A stretch of 64,000 nt of DNA from Sphingobacteriales bacterium (lineage in GTDB: Bacteria > Bacteroidota > Bacteroidia > Chitinophagales > Chitinophagaceae). This document shows, in pieces, positions 28,767 through 37,087 of this stretch (positions within the stretch are counted from its first letter, which is position 1; each line of letters starts with the position of its first letter). The stretch covers positions 496,001 through 560,000 of the forward strand of contig JADJGB010000001.1 in NCBI GenBank assembly GCA_016708305.1, read 5' to 3'. The position numbers and the translations under genes were made by a program. Below the pieces are notes generated by a model, which was not told where the DNA came from, did no database searches, and saw nothing but the letters and a program-made list of their open reading frames with translations.

Positions 28767-28811
28767 GTTGTCAAAGACAAAATTAATAAAAATATGAAAG
28801 CAATTCACAAC
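28767..28811 (-). repeat. isolated degenerate CRISPR repeat
   Basis: 45 bp, matching the array repeat at 43 of 46 positions: one C missing and CC replaced by TA in the middle. Same orientation as the array, 907 bp beyond its last repeat, with hicAB between. It keeps the TAATTTTG box and the intact GTTGTGAATTGCTTTC end that pairs with the tracrRNA. No second repeat follows; phage-like sequence begins within about 30 bp. Confidence 0.95.
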
Positions 28812-28839
28812 ACCCCCCAACCATTTCTTTTGCCGGTTA

Positions 28840-29497
28840 AACGTGAGGCAGTTGGTAGATGGCACACCCACACCGGACAATAAACTGCCCTATCCGCAAA
28901 TACCCGACAGTTTTAAAACTAATCTGGCGGCAGACGGTAAGCTCCTCCCCTACAGATAAGGGCTATTTTAAAGACATGCCGGAGGCAATGCTTACCCCCA
29001 CGCAAATGCGCTGGGTAAACCCTAAACCAGCAATGCACGAAGCGTACCCCGGCGGCGGCAGCATACAGGTACATGAGCGAATGGATAGGGATAAAGACAA
29101 CAACGTATTAAATATGGGCATACGTATAGCACGTGAACTAAATAAAAAAGTAGAAATGACCCCCGAAATTCATAGTTACAATCAGCAGGCTCGGAAATTA
29201 TTTTACCCGGAAATACCGGCAACAGTTCACAGAAATCCCGATATGAGAATTGATGGCAAATTAGCCGATTTGATAACTCCGCAAAACTGGAGTCCAGAAA
29301 AGGCTCAAAGAATTGGTGCTAAGTTTAATAGACAAGGTGTAGAAATTGGTATTATTTCGACAAAAAATATAGACGACCCAATTGTTAATATAATCGAAGG
29401 TTTTTCAAATTATTTGGACAAAAGCAGTAAAAAAGGCATAAAGGAAATTTGGATTATCAACAAAACGGGGGGAATATCATTCATAAAAGCGTTATAA
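28840..29497 (+). pseudogene. C-terminal part of a Mu F-like phage head protein with toxin-like end (cassette A)
   Basis: After correcting one extra C at 28947-28950 the frame reads LVDGTPTPDNKLPYPQIPDS, then KGYFKDMPEAMLTPTQMRWV and PGGGSIQVHERMDRD. It ends in a domain with NPDMRIDGKLADLITP and KKGIKEIWIINKTGGISFI. That last domain resembles the CdiA C-terminal tRNA-nuclease group (family resemblance only). The N-terminal head-morphogenesis part is missing, so this is a fragment joined to the isolated CRISPR repeat. The order 'F end then G' matches Mu-like phages. Confidence 0.6.
29048..29290 (+). repeat. direct repeat, copy 1 of the constant part of the toxin cassettes
   Basis: Matches 29858-30104. 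The first 45 or so bases (from CCCGGCGGCGGCAGC) are nearly identical, then similarity falls to roughly 80 percent. Similarity ends soon after the NPDMRI-G-LAD motif, where the two C-termini become unrelated. Confidence 0.8.
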
Positions 29498-29532
29498 ATA
29501 GGTAAAGCGACCTGTTAAGATCGCCTTACTTT

Positions 29533-29856
29533 CCTTCACCCGCAGATGAATCACCACAAATATACAACATTATGGCATCAATTGAAGTACAATTACAAAA
29601 TATTATCCGGCCGCTCACCATAGAGCTGGTCAATGCCGCTGTTCGATGGACACAGGAAAACTTTAAACGCCAGAAATGGGAAGGCTCCGCCTGGCCAAAA
29701 AGAAGAAAAGAAACAAAATTGTCAAAAGGCAAACCGCTGCTCACCGGCAGGCGAGACATGTACAACGCCATTCAGATAGTGGACGACCACAGCTTTGGCG
29801 TTGTCGGCATCCCATACGCCCGCATTCACAACTATGGCGGCGCTGTAGGCCATCCT
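29533..29856 (+). repeat. direct repeat, copy 1 of the G-gene unit
   Basis: Begins CCTTCACCCGCAGATG and matches 30354-30668 almost base for base, covering the leader and most of a phage G-like gene. The second copy has small in-frame deletions. Confidence 0.85.
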
Positions 29857-29886
29857 GCCCGGCGGCGGCAGCATACAGGTACATGA
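29572..29886 (+). pseudogene. Mu gpG-like phage virion morphogenesis protein, truncated copy 1
   Basis: MASIEVQLQNIIRPLTIELV, KRQKWEGSAWPKRRKET, KPLLTGRRDMYNAI, IPYARIHNYGG: the phage virion morphogenesis (Mu gpG) pattern. At 29857 the frame runs into the constant part of cassette B and stops after eight out-of-frame codons. Its C-terminus has thus been replaced by recombination. Confidence 0.8.
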
Positions 29887-30104
29887 GCGAATGGATAGGG
29901 ATAGAGACAATAATGTCTTAAACATAGGAATAAGTATCGCTCGGGAACAAAATAAAAAAGTGGAAATGACCCCAGAAATACATGATTATAATTTGCAGGC
30001 ACGTCAGCTTTTCTACCCCGAAATACCTGAGACAAACGCATTCCAACCCGGATATGAGAATTAATGGGATTTTGGCCGATGTTAAAACTCCGACAAGTTG
30101 GAAA
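29858..30104 (+). repeat. direct repeat, copy 2 of the constant part of the toxin cassettes
   Basis: Second copy of the unit at 29048-29290; its left boundary coincides exactly with the end of the G-like copy 1, marking the recombination point. Confidence 0.8.
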
Positions 30105-30323
30105 GAATGGCACACAGCACGGGAGAAAAGAAACAAAGCGGTGAGAATTTTAGATGAACTAAATAGTCAGTGCTGCTCAATAGGTGTAATTGATACCACC
30201 AAAATAGGCGTAGATGCTGCGGTCATATTGAATGATTTTAGGCGCGCTATGGAATTACTAAAACCCGAAAAACAAAAGACATTTGGATATACTCAAAAAA
30301 CGGCTGGCATGTTTTATAAATAA
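29858..30323 (+). pseudogene. toxin-like cassette B, duplicated phage F-protein C-terminus
   Basis: Constant part GGGSIQVHERMDRDRDNN and KKVEMTPEIHDYNLQARQL, then NPDMRINGILADVKTP and a C-terminus (KEWHTAREKRNKAVRILDEL, AAVILNDFRRAMELLKPEK) unlike cassette A. One extra A at 30034-30036 breaks the frame. A stop lies just upstream of the constant part; the first in-frame ATG is at 29891, which would give about 143 aa. The NPD...D-x-K spacing would fit a nuclease; cassette A has Ile where B has this Lys. Function unproven. Confidence 0.55.
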
Positions 30324-30353
30324 GTCAGGGCAGCCTTTTAAGCTACCCTGTAC

Positions 30354-30668
30354 CCTTCACCCGCAGATGAATCACCACAAATATACAACATTATGGCATC
30401 ACTTGAAGTACAATTACAAAATATTATCCGGCCGCTCACCAAAGAGCTGGTCAATGCCGCTGTTCGATGGACACAGGAAAACATTAAACGCCAGAAATGG
30501 GAAGGCTCCGCCTGCCAAAAAGAAAAAGAAACAAAATTGTCAAAAGGCAAACCGCTGCTCACCGGCAGGCGAGATTTGTACAACGCCTTTCAGATAGTGG
30601 ACGACCACAGCTTTGGCGTTGTCGGCGCCCGCATTCACAACTATGGCGGCGCTGTAGCTCATCCCGCC
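30354..30668 (+). repeat. direct repeat, copy 2 of the G-gene unit
   Basis: Second copy of 29533-29856, with a 9-bp deletion that removes Ile-Pro-Tyr and a compensated cluster of small indels in an A-rich stretch. Confidence 0.85.
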
Positions 30669-30809
30669 CTCACCCACCGATTAACATTCAAAAGCTACAA
30701 ACGAGGTAGGTTTGCCGGCAAAGCCCTGTTTCATAGAAACAACGACAAAGCCTCATTTTCTAAAACAGCACAATCAGGAGCTTACAACAACAGCATCCCG
30801 CAGCGATAG
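30393..30809 (+). pseudogene. Mu gpG-like phage virion morphogenesis protein, copy 2
   Basis: 138 aa up to an in-frame TAG at 30807-30809. Reading past it continues in frame as FIGDIPLLWQHLISETNRLL, like the normal gpG C-terminus, so the TAG is a nonsense mutation in an otherwise longer gene. It retains KPLLTGRRDLYNAF, ARIHNYGGAVAHPALTHRL and KSYKRGRFAGKALF, but has lost IPY compared with copy 1. Decaying prophage gene. Confidence 0.78.
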
Positions 30810-30870
30810 TTTATAGGCGACATCCCCCTGCTATGGCAGCATCTTATTTCCGAAACCAACCGCCTCTTAA

Positions 30871-30898
30871 AATCATAAATCATAAATCATAAATCATA
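30871..30898 (+). repeat. short tandem repeat, AATCATA x4
   Basis: Four copies of a 7-nt unit at the right border of the phage-like segment. The rest of 30810-31092 is AT-rich with no recognisable gene. Confidence 0.85.
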
Positions 30899-31092
30899 AC
30901 TCAAATATAAATTGTAAAACAACCCGCCGTGGCTGATGAAAGCAAATGTATAATCAGCAGTTACCTTAACTTGTTCTTCTTTTTCATTTAATTATTAAGT
31001 AACTTTATAACACCGGAAAAGAATAGCGATTGGTTTTTTTTTATTTTTCTGAATATCATGAAAAAGTATATAAAATTAACTGCTTAAAAGAA

Positions 31093-32484
31093 ATGACTAT
31101 GGAAGAAACTCATTTACGTCAACGGCGGCAGACAACAAAACTGGGCCTCATTAAAATAACTGAAAAGCTTTTTCCCGATGATACCTTAAAGACAGCTTAT
31201 TCTATTCAGGATGGCGTGTTTTGCAGGCTTGCACGTTCGGTACTTTCGGTAAGGGAAGTAAGGCAAATCGAGTTTCGGATGAAAGAATGGGTGAACAATA
31301 ATAGTCCAATCAGATTTTTGTACAAAAGGGATGGTTATTATCATTACAAATTAGAAAACAAGCTGGTGCGTACTATTTATCCGGCCAACACCAATACCTC
31401 AATGGCAGAAATGTTTAGAATTATTCCGTTTTCCGGTGGTTTTATCATAGACTTTTCAATTGGCGCCATTGACGGGTCGCCTTTGACGCTGCCCAAAAAA
31501 TTATCGGCCACTTACGAAAGAACCCAGTCATGGCTGAGTAATATTGGAATAGAACTGATGCCTGACCTCAACAGGTATATAGAAACGGGGCGGGGCAACG
31601 AATTGATTGGCATTGCCGAAGCCATGCAGGAAAAAGAAATATCAGATATTGCCGATTTGATATTGAGGGCGCATCATGCCATTAGGGTGGTGCTTATTTC
31701 GGGCCCTTCATCATCAGGCAAAACCACTTTTGCCCAACGACTTTCTATGCAGCTTAGGGTAAACGGGCTGAGGCCGATACCGCTGTCATTGGATGATTAT
31801 TTTGTAAACCGCGCATTTACCCCACGAGACTGCGATGGAAATTATGATTTTGAAAGTCTGGAGGCGCTCGACCTGCCGCTATTGCAAAACCATATTCTGC
31901 AACTGATAAACGGAGAAATTGTTCAAACCCCGATTTTTGATTTTGTAACCGGCTCCAGGTTGCCACAAACGAATACTATGAATTTGGGCTCTTCAGATAT
32001 TTTGGTTATTGAAGGACTTCATGCCTTAAACCCGAACCTGCTGCCGGGCATTCATCGCAACTTTTTGTTTAAGGTGTACATTAGCGCTCTTTTTGAGCTG
32101 AATGTAGATTTGGTTAACCGCATTCCTACCACAGAGGTAAGGCTGATGCGCAGGATGGTGAGAGGCTTTCATTTTAGAGGCACTAAACCCGAAGCAACAC
32201 TTGAACAGTGGGATAGTGTAAGAAAAGGCGAGTATGAAAATATATTTAAGTATGAGGAGGAAGCCGATGCTATGTTTAACTCGAGCCTGCTGTACGAACT
32301 GAATGCCATGCGTCCCTTTGCAGAAGAAGTTTTAAATATGATCGGAGCAGAAAGTTCACATGTGGATACAAAGGAAAGATTACTGAATCTGCTATCCTTT
32401 TGCAAACCATTGGATGCTAATAAAGTTCCTTTTAACTCAATTTTTAGAGAATTTATTGGCGGAAGCGTTTATTTTGGAGATTGA
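31093..32484 (+). CDS. nucleoside (uridine kinase-like) kinase with N-terminal domain
   Basis: 463 aa from ATG 31093; an in-frame TTG at 31030 is less likely. The N-terminal region of about 190 residues has no clear motif (the long uridine kinase-like proteins of Bacteroidota and Firmicutes often carry a threonyl-tRNA-synthetase-like part here). A P-loop kinase domain follows: VVLISGPSSSGKTTFAQRLS near residue 201, then LDDYFVNR and DFESLEALDLPLL, IFDFVTGSRLPQ, LVIEGLHALNP. It probably phosphorylates a nucleoside; substrate not determinable here. Confidence 0.82.
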   Translation: MTMEETHLRQRRQTTKLGLIKITEKLFPDDTLKTAYSIQDGVFCRLARSVLSVREVRQIEFRMKEWVNNNSPIRFLYKRDGYYHYKLENKLVRTIYPANTNTSMAEMFRIIPFSGGFIIDFSIGAIDGSPLTLPKKLSATYERTQSWLSNIGIELMPDLNRYIETGRGNELIGIAEAMQEKEISDIADLILRAHHAIRVVLISGPSSSGKTTFAQRLSMQLRVNGLRPIPLSLDDYFVNRAFTPRDCDGNYDFESLEALDLPLLQNHILQLINGEIVQTPIFDFVTGSRLPQTNTMNLGSSDILVIEGLHALNPNLLPGIHRNFLFKVYISALFELNVDLVNRIPTTEVRLMRRMVRGFHFRGTKPEATLEQWDSVRKGEYENIFKYEEEADAMFNSSLLYELNAMRPFAEEVLNMIGAESSHVDTKERLLNLLSFCKPLDANKVPFNSIFREFIGGSVYFGD

Positions 32485-32823
32485 GCGGTATTAGCTGTTA
32501 TTTTTTGTCCCTTATTTTTAATTTCATTGCTTAACCCATTGATAATAAAAATGATATAAATATTTAAACAACAAATAGATATTATAAATAATGCTTATTT
32601 GTTAGGATATTTATGTTAAAACAAGCTGATTTTAGACTATTTTTGGGTACTTTAGTTGATGATTTCCTTCAAAAAAAATATTTTTTTCGTGGAAAATCTA
32701 TTTTTTAACCTATATTTGATGATTATTTGGTGTTTACTCAGTAATAAGGCTCCGGAATACTACAAATGTTCAATGGTTTTTTAGTACTGTTTTGCACTTT
32801 TCTATTATAAAATTATTTTAAAA
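32485..32823 (+). promoter_or_regulatory. AT-rich intergenic region with promoter and leader of the RRM gene
   Basis: 339 nt without a gene. TATATTTG at 32711-32718 matches the -7 box exactly; the -33 element is weak. Transcription from it would give a leader of about 100 nt before the RRM start codon, a length often seen for cold-inducible RNA-binding proteins. No other structure is obvious. Confidence 0.4.
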
Positions 32824-33177
32824 ATGAACATTTACGTTGGTAATCTTAGTTGGAACCTGAGTGATCAGGAGTTGGAAAATTTATTTTCTGAATTTGGAGA
32901 AATTTCTTCAGCAAAAATCGTTTTAGACAAATTTAGTAATCGTAGTAAAGGTTTCGGATTTGTTGAAATGGCAAACGATGATGAAGCAAAAGTTGCTATC
33001 GAAGCTTTGAACGGTAAAGAAATTGACGGCAGAAATATTGTTGTTAATGAAAGCCGTCCAAAAGAAGCTGGTAGTGGTGGCTACAAAAAGAAAAGCTTTG
33101 GCAGCGGCGGTGGCGGCGGCTACAAAAAAGGTGGCAGCGGTTACGGAAGCCGTGGCGGTTACGATAGAAAATATTAA
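32824..33177 (+). CDS. RNA-binding protein with RRM and Gly-rich tail
   Basis: 117 aa. One RRM at residues 1-80: RNP2 NIYVGNLSWN and RNP1 KGFGFVEM. A Gly/Lys/Tyr-rich tail follows (SFGSGGGGGYKKGG). This layout is common in Bacteroidota and cyanobacteria for small, cold-responsive RNA chaperone-like proteins. Single-gene unit with a terminator. Confidence 0.93.
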   Translation: MNIYVGNLSWNLSDQELENLFSEFGEISSAKIVLDKFSNRSKGFGFVEMANDDEAKVAIEALNGKEIDGRNIVVNESRPKEAGSGGYKKKSFGSGGGGGYKKGGSGYGSRGGYDRKY

Positions 33178-33201
33178 TCCCTTTTTTACAAAAGTTTTTT
33201 T

Positions 33202-33223
33202 GCCTCTTTCTGAGAGGCTTTTT
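33202..33223 (+). terminator. terminator after the RRM gene
   Basis: 6-bp stem GCCTCT / AGAGGC, 5-nt loop, followed by TTTTT. Confidence 0.8.
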
Positions 33224-33371
33224 GTGTTACAGTAGGGTTTTTGATATTAATGGATGTTATTAGTTTTTACTAATCAGTTCATTGATGAATGATTCTCTAC
33301 TGTATCTGTATTTTGATAATTTCGGTAAAGGATTGTAATTCGGGAATCACCTGATTTCTGCTTTTGAATGT

Positions 33372-33923
33372 ATGAAAACAGCCAAATTATTTTCAGCTCT
33401 TGTTTTGCTAATGCTTTTCTTTTCATGCAGCAGTACTAAAAAACTGAAAGCAGGCCCGGGTAAAGAAAATACGATGGCTATACATAGCTCTAAAAATACA
33501 AATACAGCAACAGTGTCTTTAGGCGTTGGTAAATTATTGGGCATTAACCGAAATGACTTCATGACTTACTCAAAAACTTATATAGGAACGCCTTACCAAT
33601 ATGCTTCTGCTGATCCTTCGACCGGATTAGATTGCTCGGGATTGTTATTCTTAGTTTTTAATCATTTTGGTATCAAAGCGCCGCGTTCCTCTTATAATTA
33701 TGAAAATATGGGTAAAACTATTGAAATGAAAGAGGCCAAACCGGGTGATTTGATATTGTTTACCGGTAGCGATAACAAAGATATCAGCCACATCGGCATT
33801 ATTACCCAAACCCAACCCGATATTTTTTTTCTACATTCTTCAAGTAGTAAAGGTGTAATAGAAAGCCGGTTTGATGGTTACTATTTGCGCCATTTTGCAA
33901 AACTCATCAAAGTACTGGAATAA
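33372..33923 (+). CDS. NlpC/P60 family lipoprotein peptidase
   Basis: 183 aa. Lipoprotein signal with lipobox FFSC (residues 16-19), then a linker and an NlpC/P60 domain with Cys88 (GLDCSGLLF), His140 (ISHIGIIT) and a third polar residue in FFLHSSSSKG. Similar to the Spr/MepS group of murein endopeptidases that open cross-links during growth. Anchored in the envelope, unlike the signal-less NlpC/P60 protein at 10628. Confidence 0.9.
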   Translation: MKTAKLFSALVLLMLFFSCSSTKKLKAGPGKENTMAIHSSKNTNTATVSLGVGKLLGINRNDFMTYSKTYIGTPYQYASADPSTGLDCSGLLFLVFNHFGIKAPRSSYNYENMGKTIEMKEAKPGDLILFTGSDNKDISHIGIITQTQPDIFFLHSSSSKGVIESRFDGYYLRHFAKLIKVLE

Positions 33924-34028
33924 TTTGAGTTAATTTCTTTCTTTGAAAAATATTGGGGAAAATCAGTTCTGAAAATATTTCTCAAAAAATATTTGTTTCA
34001 GATGATTTATTTTATTCATCTTTGCATT

Positions 34029-34109
34029 ATGAAAGTTTGCCAATACCATAGTAAAAGCATGAGGGCTGCTCTTATTCTTTGGAGTAAAATTCTTCGCAAA
34101 CCTACTTAA
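34029..34109 (+). CDS. possible leader peptide ahead of tryptophanase (26 aa)
   Basis: ATG at 34029 opens MKVCQYHSKSMRAALILWSK, then ILRKPT and TAA. It has a single Trp and a Pro one residue before the last codon, reminiscent of TnaC (one critical Trp, Pro at the end), and lies 115 nt before tnaA. The Trp-to-stop distance (9 codons) is shorter than in E. coli TnaC (13), so this is only a candidate. TTTG-N21-CATCTTTG just upstream is promoter-like. A hairpin ACCTGC / GCAGGT lies between the peptide and tnaA. Nothing else is seen in 33924-34224. Confidence 0.35.
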   Translation: MKVCQYHSKSMRAALILWSKILRKPT

Positions 34110-34224
34110 TTCTACTTTTTATATTTTTCTGCTGATGTACCTGCTGTATTGCCGTATTGCAGGTGGTGGCCCTATGCCAAACATTTTACCGTATTATTAT
34201 ACCATTTACTAAAAATTTAATAAA

Positions 34225-35583
34225 ATGAAAACAATTATCGAGCCGTTCCGGATTAAGTCCGTAGAACCGATATATTTTAATACCAAAGAGGAGAGAACGA
34301 AAATTTTAAAAAAGGCGCATTACAATCCATTTCTGATAGACTCAAATGATGTGTTGATTGACCTGCTTACCGACAGTGGCACCAATGCAATGAGCAGCCG
34401 CCAGTGGGCAGGTATGATGAACGGCGACGAGTCTTACGCGGGCAGTCCCAGTTATTATCGTTTTAAAGATGCCGTGCAAAACATAACCGGGATGGAATTT
34501 ATCATACCTACCCATCAGGGCAGAGCATCCGAAAAAATATTATTTAGCCTTGTAGGCGGCAAGGGTAAATACTTTATCAGCAACACCTTGTTTGATACAA
34601 CCCGCGCCAATATTGAGTTTAGCGGCGCAGAAGGGATTGATCTGGTGTGTGAAGAAGGGAAGCATCCGGCTGTTCCGGCACCCTTTAAAGGTAATATGGA
34701 TACAGTGGTGTTGAAAAAAGTGATCAAAGAGAAAGGCGCAGAAAATATTCCAATGGTCATTATTACGATTACCAATAACTCAGGTGGCGGTCAACCGGTG
34801 AGCATGAAAAACATCAGGGAGGTGAGTAAGATTTGTAAACAACACAAAATTCCACTGTTTATTGATTGTTGCCGATTTGCAGAGAATGCTTATTTCATTA
34901 AACTGCGTGAAAAAGGATATGGCAAAAAGCAAGTTATCGATATCGCACGTGAAATGTTTACTTATGCAGATGGCGCAACTATGAGTGCCAAAAAGGATGC
35001 TATTGCCAATATTGGAGGTTTTTTGGCTTTGCGAAGTAAACTGTTGGCACAGGAAGCAAGAAACCTGTTGATCATTACCGAAGGTTTTCCTACCTATGGC
35101 GGTCTTGCCGGGCGCGATCTGGAAGCCATAGCTATCGGGTTGGAAGAAGTAGTGGACGAAAGTTATCTTCAATATCGCATACGCAGCATTGAATATCTTA
35201 CCGAAAAATTGCACAACGCAGGAGTGCCGGTGATGCGACCGGCCGGAGGCCATGCCGTTTATTTAGATGCGAAAGAATTTTTAAAACATATTCCTGTTGA
35301 CCAATACCCCGGGCAGGCCATGTGCTGTGCCTTGTACGAAGAAGGAGGCATCAGAGCTGTTGAAATCGGTTCGCTTATGTTTGGAAAATATGATGAAAAA
35401 GGGAAACTGATTCCTTCTAAACTGGAACTGGTTCGTCTGGCAATTCCCAGAAGGGTTTACACTCAAAGCCATATAGATTATGTGGCAGAAGTAATTATTG
35501 AAGTTTTTAAAAACCGAAAAAAATACAAGGGGCTTGTAATTACCGAAGAGGCGAAATTATTTGACACTTTACGGCAAAACTAA
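34225..35583 (+). CDS. tnaA: tryptophanase
   Basis: PLP-dependent beta-eliminating lyase: tryptophan to indole, pyruvate and ammonia. 452 aa. Family blocks: LLTDSGTNAMSSRQWAGMM, PTHQGRASEKILF, TNNSGGGQPVSM, CRFAENAYFIKLRE, PLP Lys in GATMSAKKDAIANIGGF, and FPTYGGLAGRDLEA. The stretch GIRAVEIGSLMFG matches tryptophanase (VEIGS) and not tyrosine phenol-lyase (MERG). Followed after about 50 nt by a tyrosine phenol-lyase on the same strand. Confidence 0.9.
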   Translation: MKTIIEPFRIKSVEPIYFNTKEERTKILKKAHYNPFLIDSNDVLIDLLTDSGTNAMSSRQWAGMMNGDESYAGSPSYYRFKDAVQNITGMEFIIPTHQGRASEKILFSLVGGKGKYFISNTLFDTTRANIEFSGAEGIDLVCEEGKHPAVPAPFKGNMDTVVLKKVIKEKGAENIPMVIITITNNSGGGQPVSMKNIREVSKICKQHKIPLFIDCCRFAENAYFIKLREKGYGKKQVIDIAREMFTYADGATMSAKKDAIANIGGFLALRSKLLAQEARNLLIITEGFPTYGGLAGRDLEAIAIGLEEVVDESYLQYRIRSIEYLTEKLHNAGVPVMRPAGGHAVYLDAKEFLKHIPVDQYPGQAMCCALYEEGGIRAVEIGSLMFGKYDEKGKLIPSKLELVRLAIPRRVYTQSHIDYVAEVIIEVFKNRKKYKGLVITEEAKLFDTLRQN

Positions 35584-35634
35584 AGCCTGTGGTTTCTTAA
35601 AAAATTACAGTAGAAATTTAAAAAATATTTTGTT

Positions 35635-37018
35635 ATGAAAAAAATTAATCAAAAACAGTTGGGCCGAACCATATAAAATTAAAATGGTCGAGCTGATAAA
35701 GATGACCACGCCTGCCCAAAGACGAAGAGCGCTGAAGGAGGCGGGGTTCAATACCTTTTTACTGAAATCGGAAGATGTATATATTGATTTGCTTACCGAC
35801 AGTGGCACCAATGCAATGAGTGATCAGCAGTGGAGTGGTATGATGCTGGGAGATGAAGCCTATGCCGGAAGCAAGAATTTTTATCATCTCGAAAAAGTGA
35901 TTCAGGAGGTGTATGGCTACAAATACTTAGTGCCTACGCATCAGGGCAGGGGAGCAGAGAATATATTGTCTCAAATTATGATTAAAAAAGGCGACATCGT
36001 ACCGGGTAATATGTATTTCACCACCACACGGCTTCATCAGGAATTGGCAGGTGGTACTTTCGTGGATGTGATTATTGATGATGCACATGATTCTACTTCG
36101 GAGCATCCTTTCAAGGGAGATATAGATTTGGGCAAGGTGGAAAGCCTGATTAAAAAACATGGTCCCAAAAAAATTCCGTATATCTGTGTGGCTACCACTG
36201 TGAATATGGCCGGCGGTCAGCCCATCAGCCTGAAAAACCTGAAAGAATTGCGCAAACTGACCAAAAAGCATGGGATAAAAATTATGCTTGACATGACCCG
36301 GATTGCAGAAAATGCTTATTTCATTCAACAGCGTGAAAAGGGCTACGAAAAGAAATCGGTTAGGGAAATTGTGAGAGAAATTTGCGATCAGACAGATGGC
36401 GCTACGATGAGCGGAAAGAAAGATGCCTGCGTGAATATAGGCGGTTTTCTGGCATTAAATGATTGGGATTCTTTTGAAGAAGCGCGAAACATGGTGGTAG
36501 TTTATGAAGGCTTGCATACCTACGGAGGAATGGCCGGACGCGATATGGAAGCATTGGCAATTGGCCTGTTAGAAAGTGTGCATGACGATCACATGCGTGC
36601 AAGAGTAGGCCAGGTAGCGTATCTGGGAAATCAGATGATGGAATATGGAATTCCGATTGTGCAACCAATTGGCGGCCATGGAATTTTTGTAGATGCAAAA
36701 AGGTTTCTGCCCCATCTTACTCAGGATCAGTTTCCAGCGCAAACCTTGGCGGCTGAGATTTATCTGGATGCCGGCATCCGTACGATGGAAAGAGGAATCG
36801 TATCTGCCGGAAGAAAACCCAATGGAGAAAACTATTATCCCAAGCTGGAACTGGTACGCTTTACTCTACCAAGAAGGGTTTATACCCAGGCGCACATGGA
36901 CGTGATTGCAGAATCTGCCGCCAGAGTACTTGACAGGCGTGATAAAATTAAAGGGATGAAAATGGTGTATGAGCCAAAATACCTGAGGTTCTTTCAGGCC
37001 AGGTTTGAAGTATTGTAA
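35635..37018 (+). CDS. tpl: tyrosine phenol-lyase
   Basis: PLP enzyme cleaving tyrosine to phenol, pyruvate and ammonia. Blocks: DSGTNAMSDQQWSGMMLGDE, PTHQGRGAENILSQ, GNMYFTTTRLHQE, PLP Lys in GATMSGKKDACVNIGGF, and GIRTMERGIVSAGRKPNGEN. The Arg in MERG is the residue that marks tyrosine phenol-lyase. The N-terminus is broken by one extra A at 35651-35655; restored, the gene starts at 35635 and reads WAEPYKIKMVELIKM. The next in-frame ATG (35684) would remove the conserved N-terminus. Forms an apparent two-gene unit with tnaA. Confidence 0.9.
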
Positions 37019-37037
37019 ATTATGCTTGCTTTTTAAT

Positions 37038-37071
37038 AAAAGCGGCTTCATCAAATTTTGAGGCCGCTTTT
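37038..37071. terminator. bidirectional terminator between tpl and psd
   Basis: 9-bp stem AAAAGCGGC / GCCGCTTTT with a 16-nt loop, T-runs on both strands. Serves two convergent genes. Confidence 0.85.
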
Positions 37072-37087
37072 CATTTTTTTTTAAAAG

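Noticed and set aside
28840..30830. Spacers targeting the adjacent phage-like genes
   Set aside because: I compared the spacers by eye with this segment on both strands and found no convincing match; a proper search could still find imperfect ones.
34225..37018. Two copies of tryptophanase
   Set aside because: The second has the MERG motif and other residues of tyrosine phenol-lyase, so the two differ in substrate.
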